The notes under the pieces were generated by a model. That model had not been told where the DNA came from and did no database searches. It was given only the letters and a program-made list of their open reading frames with translations. This document shows positions 46,855 to 54,625 of a stretch of DNA of 64,000 nucleotides, in pieces. The stretch's first letter is position 1, and each line of letters opens with the position of its first letter. Made by a program: the position numbers and the translations under genes. The DNA is from Actinomadura violacea (GTDB lineage Bacteria; Actinomycetota; Actinomycetes; Streptosporangiales; Streptosporangiaceae), in NCBI RefSeq assembly GCF_017573465.1, contig NZ_JAGEPF010000013.1, positions 1 through 64,000 on the forward strand, read 5' to 3'.

Positions 46855-47859
46855 CTAGTGCGCCCGCCGCAGTGCGGTGGCGATGTCCTGCGGCCCGCCG
46901 GTGAGGACGGGGCTGCCGTTCACGAACAGCGAGGAGCCGTTCGGGTCGAACACCAGGACGCCGCTGCCGTGCGGTCCCTGGTAGGCGGCGACGCCGTCGA
47001 CGGTGAGCGGGGTGCCGCCCTCGGGGAGCCGCAGGGCCTGCCGGAGCTGATTCTGCGTCATTCCGGCGGGGGTCTTCAGGGTTTCGACGGTGAGCCACCG
47101 GCCGGCCTTGCCGGTCCACTTCTGGGTGACGGCGCAGATGTTGAGCTTCTTGAGGTCGGCGGCGCCGGGGGTGGCGGAGGTGTACTTGAGGCCCTTGGCC
47201 AGCATGACGGTCTTCTCGACGGGCCCGCCGATCTTCACGGCGGGGGCGAGGGTGCGGCAGTCGAGGGCGGGCACGCCGGGCAGCGCGGGCTTGCCGGGGA
47301 CGCCGCGCGCGGACGGCTTGGCGGCCGGGGCGCCGGTCTTGGGCAGGGTCCTGGTGGACGGCAGGCAGGTCGGCAGGTTCGCCGGGGGCGACGGGACCGC
47401 GGTCGGCGTGCCGGGGGCGACGACGCCGGGGACGCCGGGGTTCGGGACGGCGACCGTGGGCTTGGCGGCGTCGGCCTTCTTCTTGACGGCGCCGGCCTCC
47501 TTGCGCAGCTGCTCCGTCGTGGGCGGCTTCCCGGTCTTCGGGACGCCGGCGGTGGGCAGGTCGCCCGTCTTCGGCAGCTCACCCGTCTTCGGCAGCTTCC
47601 CGGTCTTCGGCAGCTTCCCGGTCTTCGGGAGCTCGCCCGTCTTCGGCAGCTTGCCGTTCTTGGGCAGCCGGGCCGCGGGCAGGCAGGTCGGCGCGGTCTT
47701 CGGCGCGTCGACGACCCGGTGCGCGGCGGGCAGCTTCGACTCGCCGGACTGGAGGTCCGCGTTCTGGTGGGAGCCGGTCATGGCCCACGTGGCGCCGCCG
47801 CCCACGGCCACGGTCCCGATGGCGCCCGCCGCGATCAGTGCGGCCTTCAGCGTGATCAT
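46855..47859 (-). CDS. Exported protein with tandem LPKTG motifs
   Basis: 334 aa from the ATG at 47859; a longer in-frame extension upstream is not supported. MITLKAALIAAGAIGTVAVGGGATWA is an N-terminal signal or anchor. Residues 65-111 are hexapeptide repeats with five exact LPKTG motifs (starting at 71, 77, 83, 89, 95) plus variants LPKNG, LPTAG and VPKTG; a sixth LPKTG lies at 172. The C-terminal domain (about 210-334, with KLNICAVTQKWTGKAGRWL and VFDPNGSSLFVNG) has two Cys. LPxTG is the sortase signal, but here it is not followed by a membrane segment and basic tail, so sortase use is uncertain. Confidence 0.78.
   Translation of the reverse strand: MITLKAALIAAGAIGTVAVGGGATWAMTGSHQNADLQSGESKLPAAHRVVDAPKTAPTCLPAARLPKNGKLPKTGELPKTGKLPKTGKLPKTGELPKTGDLPTAGVPKTGKPPTTEQLRKEAGAVKKKADAAKPTVAVPNPGVPGVVAPGTPTAVPSPPANLPTCLPSTRTLPKTGAPAAKPSARGVPGKPALPGVPALDCRTLAPAVKIGGPVEKTVMLAKGLKYTSATPGAADLKKLNICAVTQKWTGKAGRWLTVETLKTPAGMTQNQLRQALRLPEGGTPLTVDGVAAYQGPHGSGVLVFDPNGSSLFVNGSPVLTGGPQDIATALRRAH
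47531..47668. repeat. 18-bp tandem repeat encoding LPKTG units
   Basis: Seven to eight 18-base units of the type (C/G)CCGTCTTCGGCAGCT(C/T), each encoding one LPKTG(K/E) hexapeptide on the minus strand. Third-position differences show it is not a very recent expansion. Confidence 0.85.
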
Positions 47860-47922
47860 CGTGTGTGTCCCTCTCTGCCCGTTCGAATGCTTTCGCCTTC
47901 TGCGCCCCTCGTATACGCACGA

Positions 47923-47949
47923 CCACGGAGCGGGGTTGCACGCGGTTCC
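47923..47949 (-). promoter_or_regulatory. Candidate ECF-type promoter
   Basis: Minus strand GGAAC (47945-47949), 17-base spacer, CGTGG (47923-47927), about 65 bases before the LPKTG-repeat gene. GGAAC with a CGT-type -10 is the usual ECF promoter form. It may be read by the SigE-type sigma factor encoded downstream. Confidence 0.4.
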
Positions 47950-48086
47950 CAAGTTTTTTCGGTGATGTCCACGGGCGGGCATGGCCGCCGGGTGCCATGC
48001 GGGGTAGTCCGGTGTGGTGATCCTGGTGGGGCGGGGGTTCGACGCGGCGCGCGATCCGGCAACATTGGTCCATGGAGGCCCGTACC

Positions 48087-49205
48087 GTGTCACCCCGCCC
48101 GGCCCATGACCGTTCCGTTCAGGACGGCGTGGAACCGGCCCGCCCCGAGCCCGCCGCCCCGCGGCCCGGCTCCGACCGTCCGGACGTGGCCCTGCTCCCG
48201 AAGGCGCACCTGCATCTGCACTTCACCGGCTCGATGCGGCATTCGACGCTGGTGGAGCTGGCCGCCGAGCACGGCGTCCACCTGCCGGACGCCCTGGTCG
48301 AGGACTGGCCGCCGAAGCTGCGCGCGACCGACGAGCGCGGCTGGTTCCGGTTCCAGCGGCTGTACGACATCGCCCGGTCCGTCCTGCGGACGCCGGACGA
48401 CCTGCGGCGGCTGCTGCGGGAGACGGCGGAGGACGAGGCGGCGGAGGGGTCGGGCTGGCTGGAGATCCAGGTCGACCCGAGCGGGTACGCGGCGAAGTTC
48501 GGCGGCCTGACGCCGACGGTGGAGCTGGTGCTGGACGCGGCGCGGGAGGCGGGCGAGGCGGCGGGGATCGGGATCGGCGTGGTGATCGCCGCGAACCGTA
48601 CCCGGCATCCGCTGGACGCCAAGACGCTGGCGCGGCTGGCCGTCCGCTACACCGGGCAGGGCGTGGTCGGGTTCGGGCTGTCGAACGACGAGCGGCGCGG
48701 CCGGGCCTACGACTTCGAGGGGGCGTTCCGGATCGCCAAGCGGGGCGGGCTGCTGTCGGATCCGCACGGCGGCGAGCTGCTCGGCCCGGCGAGCGTCCGG
48801 GAGTGCCTGGAGGCGCTGGACGCCGACCGGATCGGGCACGGCGTGCGGGCGGTGGAGGACCCGCGGCTGCTGGAGCGGATCGTGGACCGGGGCGTGACGC
48901 TGGAGGTGTGCCCAGCGTCCAACGTGAGCCTCGGGGTGGCGGCGACGCCGGAGGAGGTCCCGGTGCGGCGGCTGTTCGAGGCGGGCGCGCGGATCGCGCT
49001 GGGCGCCGACGACCCGCTGCTGTTCGGGTCGCGGCTGGCCCGCCAGTACGACCTCGTCCGCGACGTGCACGGCTTCTCCGACGCGGAACTGGCGGAGCTG
49101 GCTCGCCAGTCGGTGCGCGGTTCCGCCGCCCCCGACGACATCCGCAAACGCCTCCTCGACGGCATCGACGCCTGGGTTCACGCCGGCGCGGCGGGCCCCC
49201 GCTGA
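48087..49205 (+). CDS. Adenosine deaminase family protein
   Basis: 372 aa from the GTG at 48087, which lies 8 bases after GGAGG; an ATG at 48072 is in frame but has no such site. It would deaminate adenosine or a related purine. Metal and catalytic motifs are KAHLHLHFTGSMR (two His), DPHGGE (His and catalytic Glu), RIGHGVRAVED, EVCPASNVSLG and GADDPLLFGS (metal Asp). A 30-residue N-terminal stretch is low complexity. Differences from the classical HAGE and STDDP motifs mean substrate could differ, for example a modified adenosine. Confidence 0.85.
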   Translation: MSPRPAHDRSVQDGVEPARPEPAAPRPGSDRPDVALLPKAHLHLHFTGSMRHSTLVELAAEHGVHLPDALVEDWPPKLRATDERGWFRFQRLYDIARSVLRTPDDLRRLLRETAEDEAAEGSGWLEIQVDPSGYAAKFGGLTPTVELVLDAAREAGEAAGIGIGVVIAANRTRHPLDAKTLARLAVRYTGQGVVGFGLSNDERRGRAYDFEGAFRIAKRGGLLSDPHGGELLGPASVRECLEALDADRIGHGVRAVEDPRLLERIVDRGVTLEVCPASNVSLGVAATPEEVPVRRLFEAGARIALGADDPLLFGSRLARQYDLVRDVHGFSDAELAELARQSVRGSAAPDDIRKRLLDGIDAWVHAGAAGPR

Positions 49206-49233
49206 GGGACGGCCCGCCGCGACGTTGCGCGGA

Positions 49234-50694
49234 TCAGGAGACGGCGGGCTCGGGCTCGGTCTCGGGCGCAGTCTCCGCGGGCGCCATCTCCCCTGAGGGC
49301 GCCGTCTCCGCCGAGGGCGCCTGCTCGGCGTGGGTGGGGAGGGCGGGGATCAGGAGGGCGGCGACGGATCCGGCGGCGAGGGCGGCGGCGGCCAGCCAGA
49401 GGGCGGGCTGGAGTCCGTCGGTGAACGCCTGCGGGGTGGTGAAGCCGCCCTTGGCGGCGAAGACGGCGCCGAGGACCGCGATGCCGAGGACGGTGCCGAG
49501 CTGGCGCAGCGAGTTGCTGACGCCGGAGGCGACGCCGACCAGTTCGGGCGGGGCGAAGCCGAGGACGGCGCGGGCGATGGGCGGGAAGAACAGCCCCATC
49601 CCGATGCCGGCGAGGACGAACGCGGGGATCATCTCGCCGTAGGTGGCGGTCGGCGACAGGACGGCGGCGAGCCAGCCGAGCCCGGCGGTCTGGAACGCCA
49701 GCGCGAGGGCCAGGACGTTGCGGACGCCGATGCGGGCGATGAGCGGCGCGGTCAGCGGGGCGACGAGCAGCGGCATGCCGGTCCACGGCAGGGAGCGGAC
49801 GCCGGCGCCGAGCGGGCTCATGTGCAGGACGCCCTGCATGAACTGGATGAGCAGGAACGTCGCGCCGAACATGGCGAACGACATGATCAGCGAGAGGGCG
49901 TTGACGACGCTGAACCCGCGGCTGCGGAAGATCCGCATCGGCAGGACGGGGTCGGCGGTGCGCAGTTCGCGGACGACGAAGGCGACCACCAGCACCGCGC
50001 CGGCGATCATGGAGCCGAGGACCTGGGCGCTGGTCCAGCCGTGCTCGTTGGCGCGGACGAGCCCGAGGACGAGGCCGAGGACGCCGGCGGCGACGAGGAC
50101 GGTGCCGGCGAGGTCGAGGCGCTTGGCGGCGCCGCGGCTCTCGGTGAGGAACCCGGGGGCGAGGGCGAGCAGCACGGCGCCGACGGGGACGTTGATCCAG
50201 AAGACCCACTGCCAGGTGGCGGCCTGGGTGACGGCGCCGCCGAGGACGGGGCCGAGCGCGACGCCGAGGCCGCTCATCATGCTCCACGCGGCGAGGGCGA
50301 CACCGCGGCGGGCGGGCGGCACGGCGGCGGCGAGGAGGGTGAGGGTCAGCGGGGTGACGATCGCGCCGCCGGCTCCCTGGACGGCGCGCGCGGCGATGAG
50401 GACGCCGATGTTCGGGGCGAGCGCGGCGGCGGCGGACGCGCCGGTGAAGACGGCGAGGCCGCCGATGAACAGCCGGCGGCGCCCCCACCGGTCGGCGATG
50501 GCGGCGGCCGGGAGCAGCAGGACGGCGAAGCTCAGCGTGTAGGCGTTGACCGTCCATTCGAGGCCCTCGAGGCCGGTGCCGAGGTCGGTGCGGATGTCGG
50601 GGAGGGCGTTGGTGACGATGAGGTTGTCGAGCGCCACCATGAACAGCGCGATGCCGGTGACGATGAAGGTGCGGAGCGGATGCGGCTTCTTCAT
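49234..50694 (-). CDS. MFS drug efflux transporter (DHA2-like)
   Basis: 486 aa, about 14 membrane segments. LDNLIVTNALPDIRTDLG in TM1, motif A ADRWGRRRLFIGG after TM2, and WQWVFWINVPVGAVLLAL with GSVTQ-type motif C region place it in the EmrB/QacA (DHA2) branch, proton-driven export of drugs. The C-terminal tail is Glu/Ala/Pro-rich. The gene lies downstream of a TetR gene and its start codon lies in an operator-like half palindrome, so it is likely the TetR target. Confidence 0.92.
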   Translation of the reverse strand: MKKPHPLRTFIVTGIALFMVALDNLIVTNALPDIRTDLGTGLEGLEWTVNAYTLSFAVLLLPAAAIADRWGRRRLFIGGLAVFTGASAAAALAPNIGVLIAARAVQGAGGAIVTPLTLTLLAAAVPPARRGVALAAWSMMSGLGVALGPVLGGAVTQAATWQWVFWINVPVGAVLLALAPGFLTESRGAAKRLDLAGTVLVAAGVLGLVLGLVRANEHGWTSAQVLGSMIAGAVLVVAFVVRELRTADPVLPMRIFRSRGFSVVNALSLIMSFAMFGATFLLIQFMQGVLHMSPLGAGVRSLPWTGMPLLVAPLTAPLIARIGVRNVLALALAFQTAGLGWLAAVLSPTATYGEMIPAFVLAGIGMGLFFPPIARAVLGFAPPELVGVASGVSNSLRQLGTVLGIAVLGAVFAAKGGFTTPQAFTDGLQPALWLAAAALAAGSVAALLIPALPTHAEQAPSAETAPSGEMAPAETAPETEPEPAVS

Positions 50695-50713
50695 TAGTTA
50701 TCACTCACTAACT
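50692..50713 (-). promoter_or_regulatory. Second TetR operator-like site at the MFS start
   Basis: One exact half-site CACTAACT (50706-50713) matches the tetR operator. The other arm at 50692-50699 matches at 5 of 8 bases and includes the MFS start codon. Binding here would block the MFS gene directly. Confidence 0.5.
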
Positions 50714-50721
50714 TCGAGGGG

Positions 50722-50757
50722 TAAAAAAAAATCGGCGCCGGCCGGCGGCGCGGGCGT
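50722..50757 (-). terminator. Terminator between tetR and MFS gene
   Basis: GC-rich imperfect stem followed on the minus strand by nine T residues (complement of 50723-50731), just after the tetR stop. It implies that the MFS gene is transcribed from its own promoter. Confidence 0.7.
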
Positions 50758-50761
50758 CCGG

Positions 50762-51352
50762 CTACCGCTCCTCTCCCGTGTCGACGGCGTCCGGGGCGGC
50801 GCCGCGCAGCCCCTCCGCCCAGTCGCGCAGGGACTCGGGGAGCTCCGGGCCCGGCGTGTAGGGGACCTGGAACGCGGTGAGCACGTTGACCAGCATGCCG
50901 ACCGCCATGAACCGGGTGACCTCCGCCGGCTCCGCGCCGGACACGTCGGAGATGAGCCGCCACAGCCGCGCCCACCGGGCGTGCCCGATGCGGCCGATCT
51001 CCTCGTCCCCCACGGCGGCGGCGTAGATCTGCAGCTGGAAGCGCAGGAGGTGCGGGTCCTCGGCGAGGATGCGCCGGTAGGCGTCGGCCATCTCGGCGGT
51101 CGCGTCCGTGCCGCGACGGCCGCCCGCCGCCTCGCGCAGCAGGGCCTCGATGTCGGCGAAGCAGCGGTCGACGGCGGCGAGGAAGAGGGCGCGCTTGCTG
51201 GGGAACAGCCGGAACATGTACGGCTGGGAGACGCCGACGCGCTCGGCGATGGCCGCGGTGGACGTGCCCTCGTACCCGCCGCGGGCGAACTCGGCCACCG
51301 CGGCCTCGATCGCCATCTCGCGGCGCTGCTCGGCGCTCATCCTCGGGCTCAT
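50762..51352 (-). CDS. TetR-family transcriptional repressor
   Basis: 196 aa. N-terminal helix-turn-helix: AAVAEFARGGYEGTSTAAIAERVGVSQPYMFRLFPSKRALF. The C-terminal ligand and dimer domain is variable; it includes LLRFQLQIYAAAVGDEEIGRI. There is no ribosome site upstream; the -10 element ends 7 bases before the ATG, so the mRNA is probably leaderless. A perfect palindrome lies between its -35 and -10, so it should repress itself as well as the MFS gene. The inducer is unknown but likely a substrate of the pump. Confidence 0.93.
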   Translation of the reverse strand: MSPRMSAEQRREMAIEAAVAEFARGGYEGTSTAAIAERVGVSQPYMFRLFPSKRALFLAAVDRCFADIEALLREAAGGRRGTDATAEMADAYRRILAEDPHLLRFQLQIYAAAVGDEEIGRIGHARWARLWRLISDVSGAEPAEVTRFMAVGMLVNVLTAFQVPYTPGPELPESLRDWAEGLRGAAPDAVDTGEER

Positions 51353-51359
51353 GGAGAGA

Positions 51360-51389
51360 AAGTTAGTGGTCGATCACTAACTTAGTCAA
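51360..51389 (-). promoter_or_regulatory. tetR promoter with operator in the spacer
   Basis: Minus strand TTGACT (51384-51389), 18-base spacer, TAACTT (51360-51365). The palindrome AGTTAGTG-N6-CACTAACT (51361-51382, perfect 8-bp arms) fills the spacer and overlaps the -10. This is a classic self-repressing TetR layout. Confidence 0.8.
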
Positions 51390-51474
51390 GCGCCGAGGAG
51401 GACATCATCTTGTCGTCCGGTTCGGCGAAGAAGACGGGTCGGCAGGGCGGTGGCGCCGATCCGCACGGCCGGGA

Positions 51475-52551
51475 TCAGAGGCTGACGCCGACCATCACGG
51501 GCTCGTTCACCAGCTCGACACCGAACGCTTCGCAGACGCCCGCGCGGACCTCGCGGGCCAGGGCCAGCAGGTCCGCGGTGGACGCCCCGCCCGCACCGCC
51601 GGGGTTCGTCAGCGCGAGCGTGTGCTTGGTGGAGATCCGCACCGGGCCGAGCGCGTGGCCCTTCGCGAACCCGGCCTTGTCGATCAGCCAGGCGGCGGAC
51701 GTCTTGGTCCGCCCGTCCGCCTCCGGGTAGCGCGGGAACGCCGCGTCCGGGCCGAGCCGCTCGGCGACGCGCCGCTCCAGCCCGGCGAGCTGCCCGGCGG
51801 TGAGGATCGGGTTGGTGAAGAACGATCCGGCGCTGCGCGAGTCGGGGTCGGCGGCGTCCACGACCATGCCCTTGCCGCGCCGCAACTCCAGGACGGCGTC
51901 GCGCGCCTCCTTGAGCGACACCCGCTCGCCCGGCTGCACGCCGAGGCGCTTCGCCAGCTCGGCGTACTTGATCGGCTGCGACTCCTCGGTCTCGCGAAGC
52001 GCGTACGTCACGTCCAGCACGACGTACCGGTCGTTGCCCTTGAACACGCTGTGCCGGTAGGTGAACCGGCACTGGTCGCGGTCGAGGATCACGCACGAGC
52101 GCGCCTGACGGTCGTAGGCGCGGACCTCCACGATCGTCTCGCTGACGTCCTGCCCGTACGCGCCGACGTTCTGGATCGGGGTGGCGCCCACCCGGCCCGG
52201 GATCCCGGACAGGCACTCGACGCCGGCCAGCCCGTCCGAGACGCAGCGCGCCACGAACGGGTCCCAGTCCTCGCCGGCCCGGACCCGGACCAGCACGGTG
52301 TCGCCGTCGCCCGCGGTGCGCTCGACGCCTCGGGCGCCGACGTGCACGACGGTCCCGGGGAACCCGTCATCGGACACCACGAGGTTGCTGCCGCCGCCGA
52401 GCACCAGCACCGGCTCGCCCGCGTCGTCGGCCTTGCGGACCGCCGCGACCAGCTCGTCCTCCGACGTCGCCTCGACGAAGCGCCGCGCCGGGCCGCCCAG
52501 CCGCAGCGTGGTGTACCCGGCCAGGTTCACCTCTTCCGCGAACACCGCCAC
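51475..52551 (-). CDS. murB: UDP-N-acetylmuramate dehydrogenase
   Basis: MurB, 358 aa, reduces UDP-GlcNAc-enolpyruvate to UDP-MurNAc using FAD and NADPH in peptidoglycan synthesis. The GTG at 52551 is preferred because GGAGG lies 10 bases before it; the upstream GTG extension contains that site. FAD motifs: LRLGGPARR, VLGGGSNLVVSD, CLSGIPGRVGATPIQNVGAYGQ. Catalytic Ser lies in SAGSFFTNP, and a conserved Glu in the C-terminal region completes the site. Cytoplasmic, housekeeping. Confidence 0.95.
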   Translation of the reverse strand: MAVFAEEVNLAGYTTLRLGGPARRFVEATSEDELVAAVRKADDAGEPVLVLGGGSNLVVSDDGFPGTVVHVGARGVERTAGDGDTVLVRVRAGEDWDPFVARCVSDGLAGVECLSGIPGRVGATPIQNVGAYGQDVSETIVEVRAYDRQARSCVILDRDQCRFTYRHSVFKGNDRYVVLDVTYALRETEESQPIKYAELAKRLGVQPGERVSLKEARDAVLELRRGKGMVVDAADPDSRSAGSFFTNPILTAGQLAGLERRVAERLGPDAAFPRYPEADGRTKTSAAWLIDKAGFAKGHALGPVRISTKHTLALTNPGGAGGASTADLLALAREVRAGVCEAFGVELVNEPVMVGVSL

Positions 52552-52624
52552 CGTGCTGTCCCCTCCCCGTACGTGCACGTCCGCACCGGCCGGACACCCG
52601 GCCGGTGCGTGCTCCCGGCGCGCC

Positions 52625-53050
52625 TCAGGCGAGCCGGACGACGGCCTTGGCGCGCGTGAGGACCTTCTGGTCGTTCGACCTGGCGGTGAGCGCCACGACG
52701 ACCTTGCCGTCGTCGAGCTTCTCCTCCACCTTGCCGCTGATCTCCAGGGTCGCGCCGCCCTCGTCGGGCACCACGACCGGCGAGGAGAACCGTACCCCGT
52801 AGTCCACCACGGCGCCCGGATCGCCGACCCAGTCGGTCACGTACCGGCCGCCCTGCGCCATCGTGAACATGCCGTGCGCGATCACGTCCGGCAGCCCGAC
52901 GGCCTTGGCGAAGCTCTCCCGCCAGTGGATCGGGTTGAAGTCGCCGGACGCGCCCGCGTACATCACCAGGTTTGCGCGGTCGATGGCGTAGGTCTGCGCG
53001 GGGAGCTCGGTGCCGACCTCGACGTCGGCGTAGTTCACCTTCGCGGTCAT
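52625..53050 (-). CDS. MaoC-type (R)-hydroxyacyl dehydratase subunit (HadB-like)
   Basis: 141 aa hot-dog fold dehydratase. The hydratase-2 motif YAGASGDFNPIHW supplies catalytic Asp and His, and GMFTMAQGGRYVTDW follows. It overlaps the HadA-like gene by one base (TGATG). In mycobacteria HadAB dehydrates (3R)-hydroxyacyl-ACP in FAS-II and is likewise encoded near rpmG, secE and nusG, so an acyl-ACP or acyl-CoA dehydratase role is likely. Confidence 0.87.
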   Translation of the reverse strand: MTAKVNYADVEVGTELPAQTYAIDRANLVMYAGASGDFNPIHWRESFAKAVGLPDVIAHGMFTMAQGGRYVTDWVGDPGAVVDYGVRFSSPVVVPDEGGATLEISGKVEEKLDDGKVVVALTARSNDQKVLTRAKAVVRLA

Positions 53051-53487
53051 CAGGCCCCCCGCTCCACGATCGTGTTGTAGGACTTGCAGATCAGCTCGCC
53101 CTCGACGGTCTTGACGTCCGTCTCGATGACCAGCTTCTCGTTGCTGCCGATCGACTTGATCTCGGTGATGGTCGAGGTGCAGGTCACCACGTCGCCGGCG
53201 CGCATCGGCCGGGTGTACTCGAACCGCTGCTCGCCGTGCACGACCATCGCGTAGTTGAGGTTCAGGTCCTTGTCGGCGAGGCCCGCGTTGCCGAGCGACA
53301 CCACGATCGGGAACGTCGGCGGGGCGACGACGTCGGGGTGGCCGGCCGCCTTCGCGGCCTCGCGGTCGCGGTAGATCGGGTTGGGGTCGCCGATGGCGTC
53401 CGCGAACTCGCGGATCTTCACGCGGCTGACCTCGTACGGCTCGGTGGGCGGGAAGCTCCGCCCGATGAAGTCGCGGTTGAGTGCCAT
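53050..53487 (-). CDS. MaoC-like dehydratase partner subunit (HadA-like)
   Basis: 145 aa. Hot-dog domain beginning ALNRDFIGRSFPPTEPYEVSR and containing FADAIGDPNPIYRDREAAKAAGH, the motif of the N-terminal half of MaoC/FAS1-type dehydratases. It has the structural but not the full catalytic signature, as in HadA. It would pair with the downstream HadB-like protein to make the active dimer. Confidence 0.87.
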   Translation of the reverse strand: MALNRDFIGRSFPPTEPYEVSRVKIREFADAIGDPNPIYRDREAAKAAGHPDVVAPPTFPIVVSLGNAGLADKDLNLNYAMVVHGEQRFEYTRPMRAGDVVTCTSTITEIKSIGSNEKLVIETDVKTVEGELICKSYNTIVERGA

Positions 53488-53684
53488 GCAGTCCGTCCCT
53501 CCAGGTCCCGGCGGGGCCGCGCGGCGGCGTCGCCCCCGGTCCGGGCACGCTTACAACGTCTCGACGGACCGTAACAGAACGACGTTCAGCCCGCCCCCGC
53601 GGGTCTCACCGCGAAGACGGGCTGATCGATGTCAGGGCAAGCCGTGCCAAGAAGTTGTTCGTGCACTCGGACGGCGCTTAGAAG

Positions 53685-53836
53685 GCCGTCCGGGACCGCT
53701 GGTTAGCGGGTCTCCCGGTGTGGACGGTGGGTCCCGGCCCCGTGCGGAAGCGCAGCGGGCAGTACTTCGCCGTCCGGACCCTGGTTAGCGGGTCTCCCGG
53801 TGCGGACGGTGGGTCCGGCAGTTGGGGCAGTACTTC
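53685..53836. repeat. Tandem duplication of the rpmG 3' end
   Basis: Unit 1 (53685-53768) and unit 2 (53769-53836) share a segment of about 36 bases with a single mismatch, and a shared 12-base end (GGGCAGTACTTC). Unit 2 contains the true rpmG C-terminal codons; unit 1 is the outlying copy with about 17 extra bases. It lies downstream of the stop. Confidence 0.85.
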
Positions 53837-53949
53837 TTGATCTCGAGGCGGTCCGGGTCGTTGCGCCGGTTCTTCCGCGTGATGTAGTTGCGGTGCTTGC
53901 ACTCCTGGCAGGCCAGCGTGATCTTCGGCCGTACGTCGGTGGCAGCCAC
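53785..53949 (-). CDS. rpmG: 50S ribosomal protein L33
   Basis: L33, 54 aa, GTG start ([17 protein letters not shown]). It has the two zinc-binding CxxC pairs, CQEC and CPNC, so it is the zinc-containing form. The gene ends THRPHRETR, identical in style to other actinobacterial L33 proteins. The last codons lie inside a tandem duplicated DNA segment. Confidence 0.95.
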   Translation of the reverse strand: MAATDVRPKITLACQECKHRNYITRKNRRNDPDRLEIKKYCPNCRTHRPHRETR

Positions 53950-54066
53950 GATGGAGTGCCTTTCTGAGCTAGGAACATGGACTACGCATCCCGGCCGCCC
54001 GATGAAGGGCGGCCGGCGATTCGACCCAGCCCTGCTCACCCCCGCGGGGGTGAGAGAGATGGGTAG

Positions 54067-54140
54067 TAGCGAGGGCCGGACTTGAACCGGCGACACAGCG
54101 ATTATGAGCCGCTTGCTCTGCCTGACTGAGCTACCCCGCC
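54067..54140 (-). tRNA. tRNA-Met (anticodon CAT)
   Basis: 74-base cloverleaf on the minus strand. The acceptor GGCGGGG/CCTCGCT includes two G-U pairs. D arm GCTC/GAGC, anticodon loop CTCATAA with anticodon CAT, T arm with CGGTTCAAGTCCG. CCA is not encoded. The paired acceptor end (G1-U72) and location before rpmG fit an elongator tRNA-Met. Confidence 0.9.
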
Positions 54141-54417
54141 GCGCTGGTCGGTGTGGACCGGATTGCAAGGATACCGGACGCTCACCTGACCTCGGAAACG
54201 CGAATTCCCGGACGATGAGTCGGGGAACCGGCGTTCCATGGGCCCGCGGCCGTCCCCCAGAGTACCCGGTGGATGTGGGTGACCTGACGAACGCCCTGCT
54301 GGAACCGGTGGGACGGTATCACAGGGGCCGGTTTGGAGCGAATCGGTCCGCGGCCGCACGTCCCGGCGCGCGGGGAGGTTCTCCCCTTGCGCGGGCCGCG
54401 GCCCCGGGAACGACGAA
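54141..54417. other. Gap between the two tRNA genes
   Basis: About 280 bases with no supported gene. It would carry the tRNA-Met promoter region. The open frames that cross it are not supported by a ribosome site or family. Confidence 0.5.
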
Positions 54418-54449
54418 GGCCGCCGTCCGATGTGTTCGGATGGCGGCCA
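54418..54449 (-). terminator. Terminator after tRNA-Thr
   Basis: 13-bp stem with one mismatch (arms 54418-54431 and 54437-54449, TGTGT-type loop) lies 13 bases after the tRNA-Thr 3' end on the minus strand, followed by TTCG. Only a short T-run. Confidence 0.65.
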
Positions 54450-54461
54450 TGGTGCCGTTGA

Positions 54462-54533
54462 GCCCCTTTACGGAATCGAACCGTAGACCTTCTCCTTACC
54501 ATGGAGACGCTCTGCCGACTGAGCTAAAGGGGC
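54462..54533 (-). tRNA. tRNA-Thr (anticodon GGT)
   Basis: 72-base cloverleaf on the minus strand. Acceptor GCCCCTT/AAGGGGC, D arm GCTC/GAGC, anticodon stem TCTCC/GGAGA with loop ATGGTAA (anticodon GGT), T arm ACGG-TTCGATT-CCGT. CCA is not encoded. Confidence 0.93.
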
Positions 54534-54625
54534 TTGCGTCGTTCGCGCAGGGAAAACGATACACGGACTCGGGACCGCGCGCGAACTGGAATCCCCCGGA
54601 CCCCGCCGGCAGGCGTCTCCGCTGG

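Noticed and set aside
47531-47668. Possible CRISPR array
   Set aside because: The units are contiguous 18-base repeats without spacers and are part of a coding frame.
49178-50704. A 508-codon frame overlapping the MFS gene on the same strand
   Set aside because: His/Arg/Pro-rich shadow; the MFS frame has 14 membrane segments and conserved motifs.
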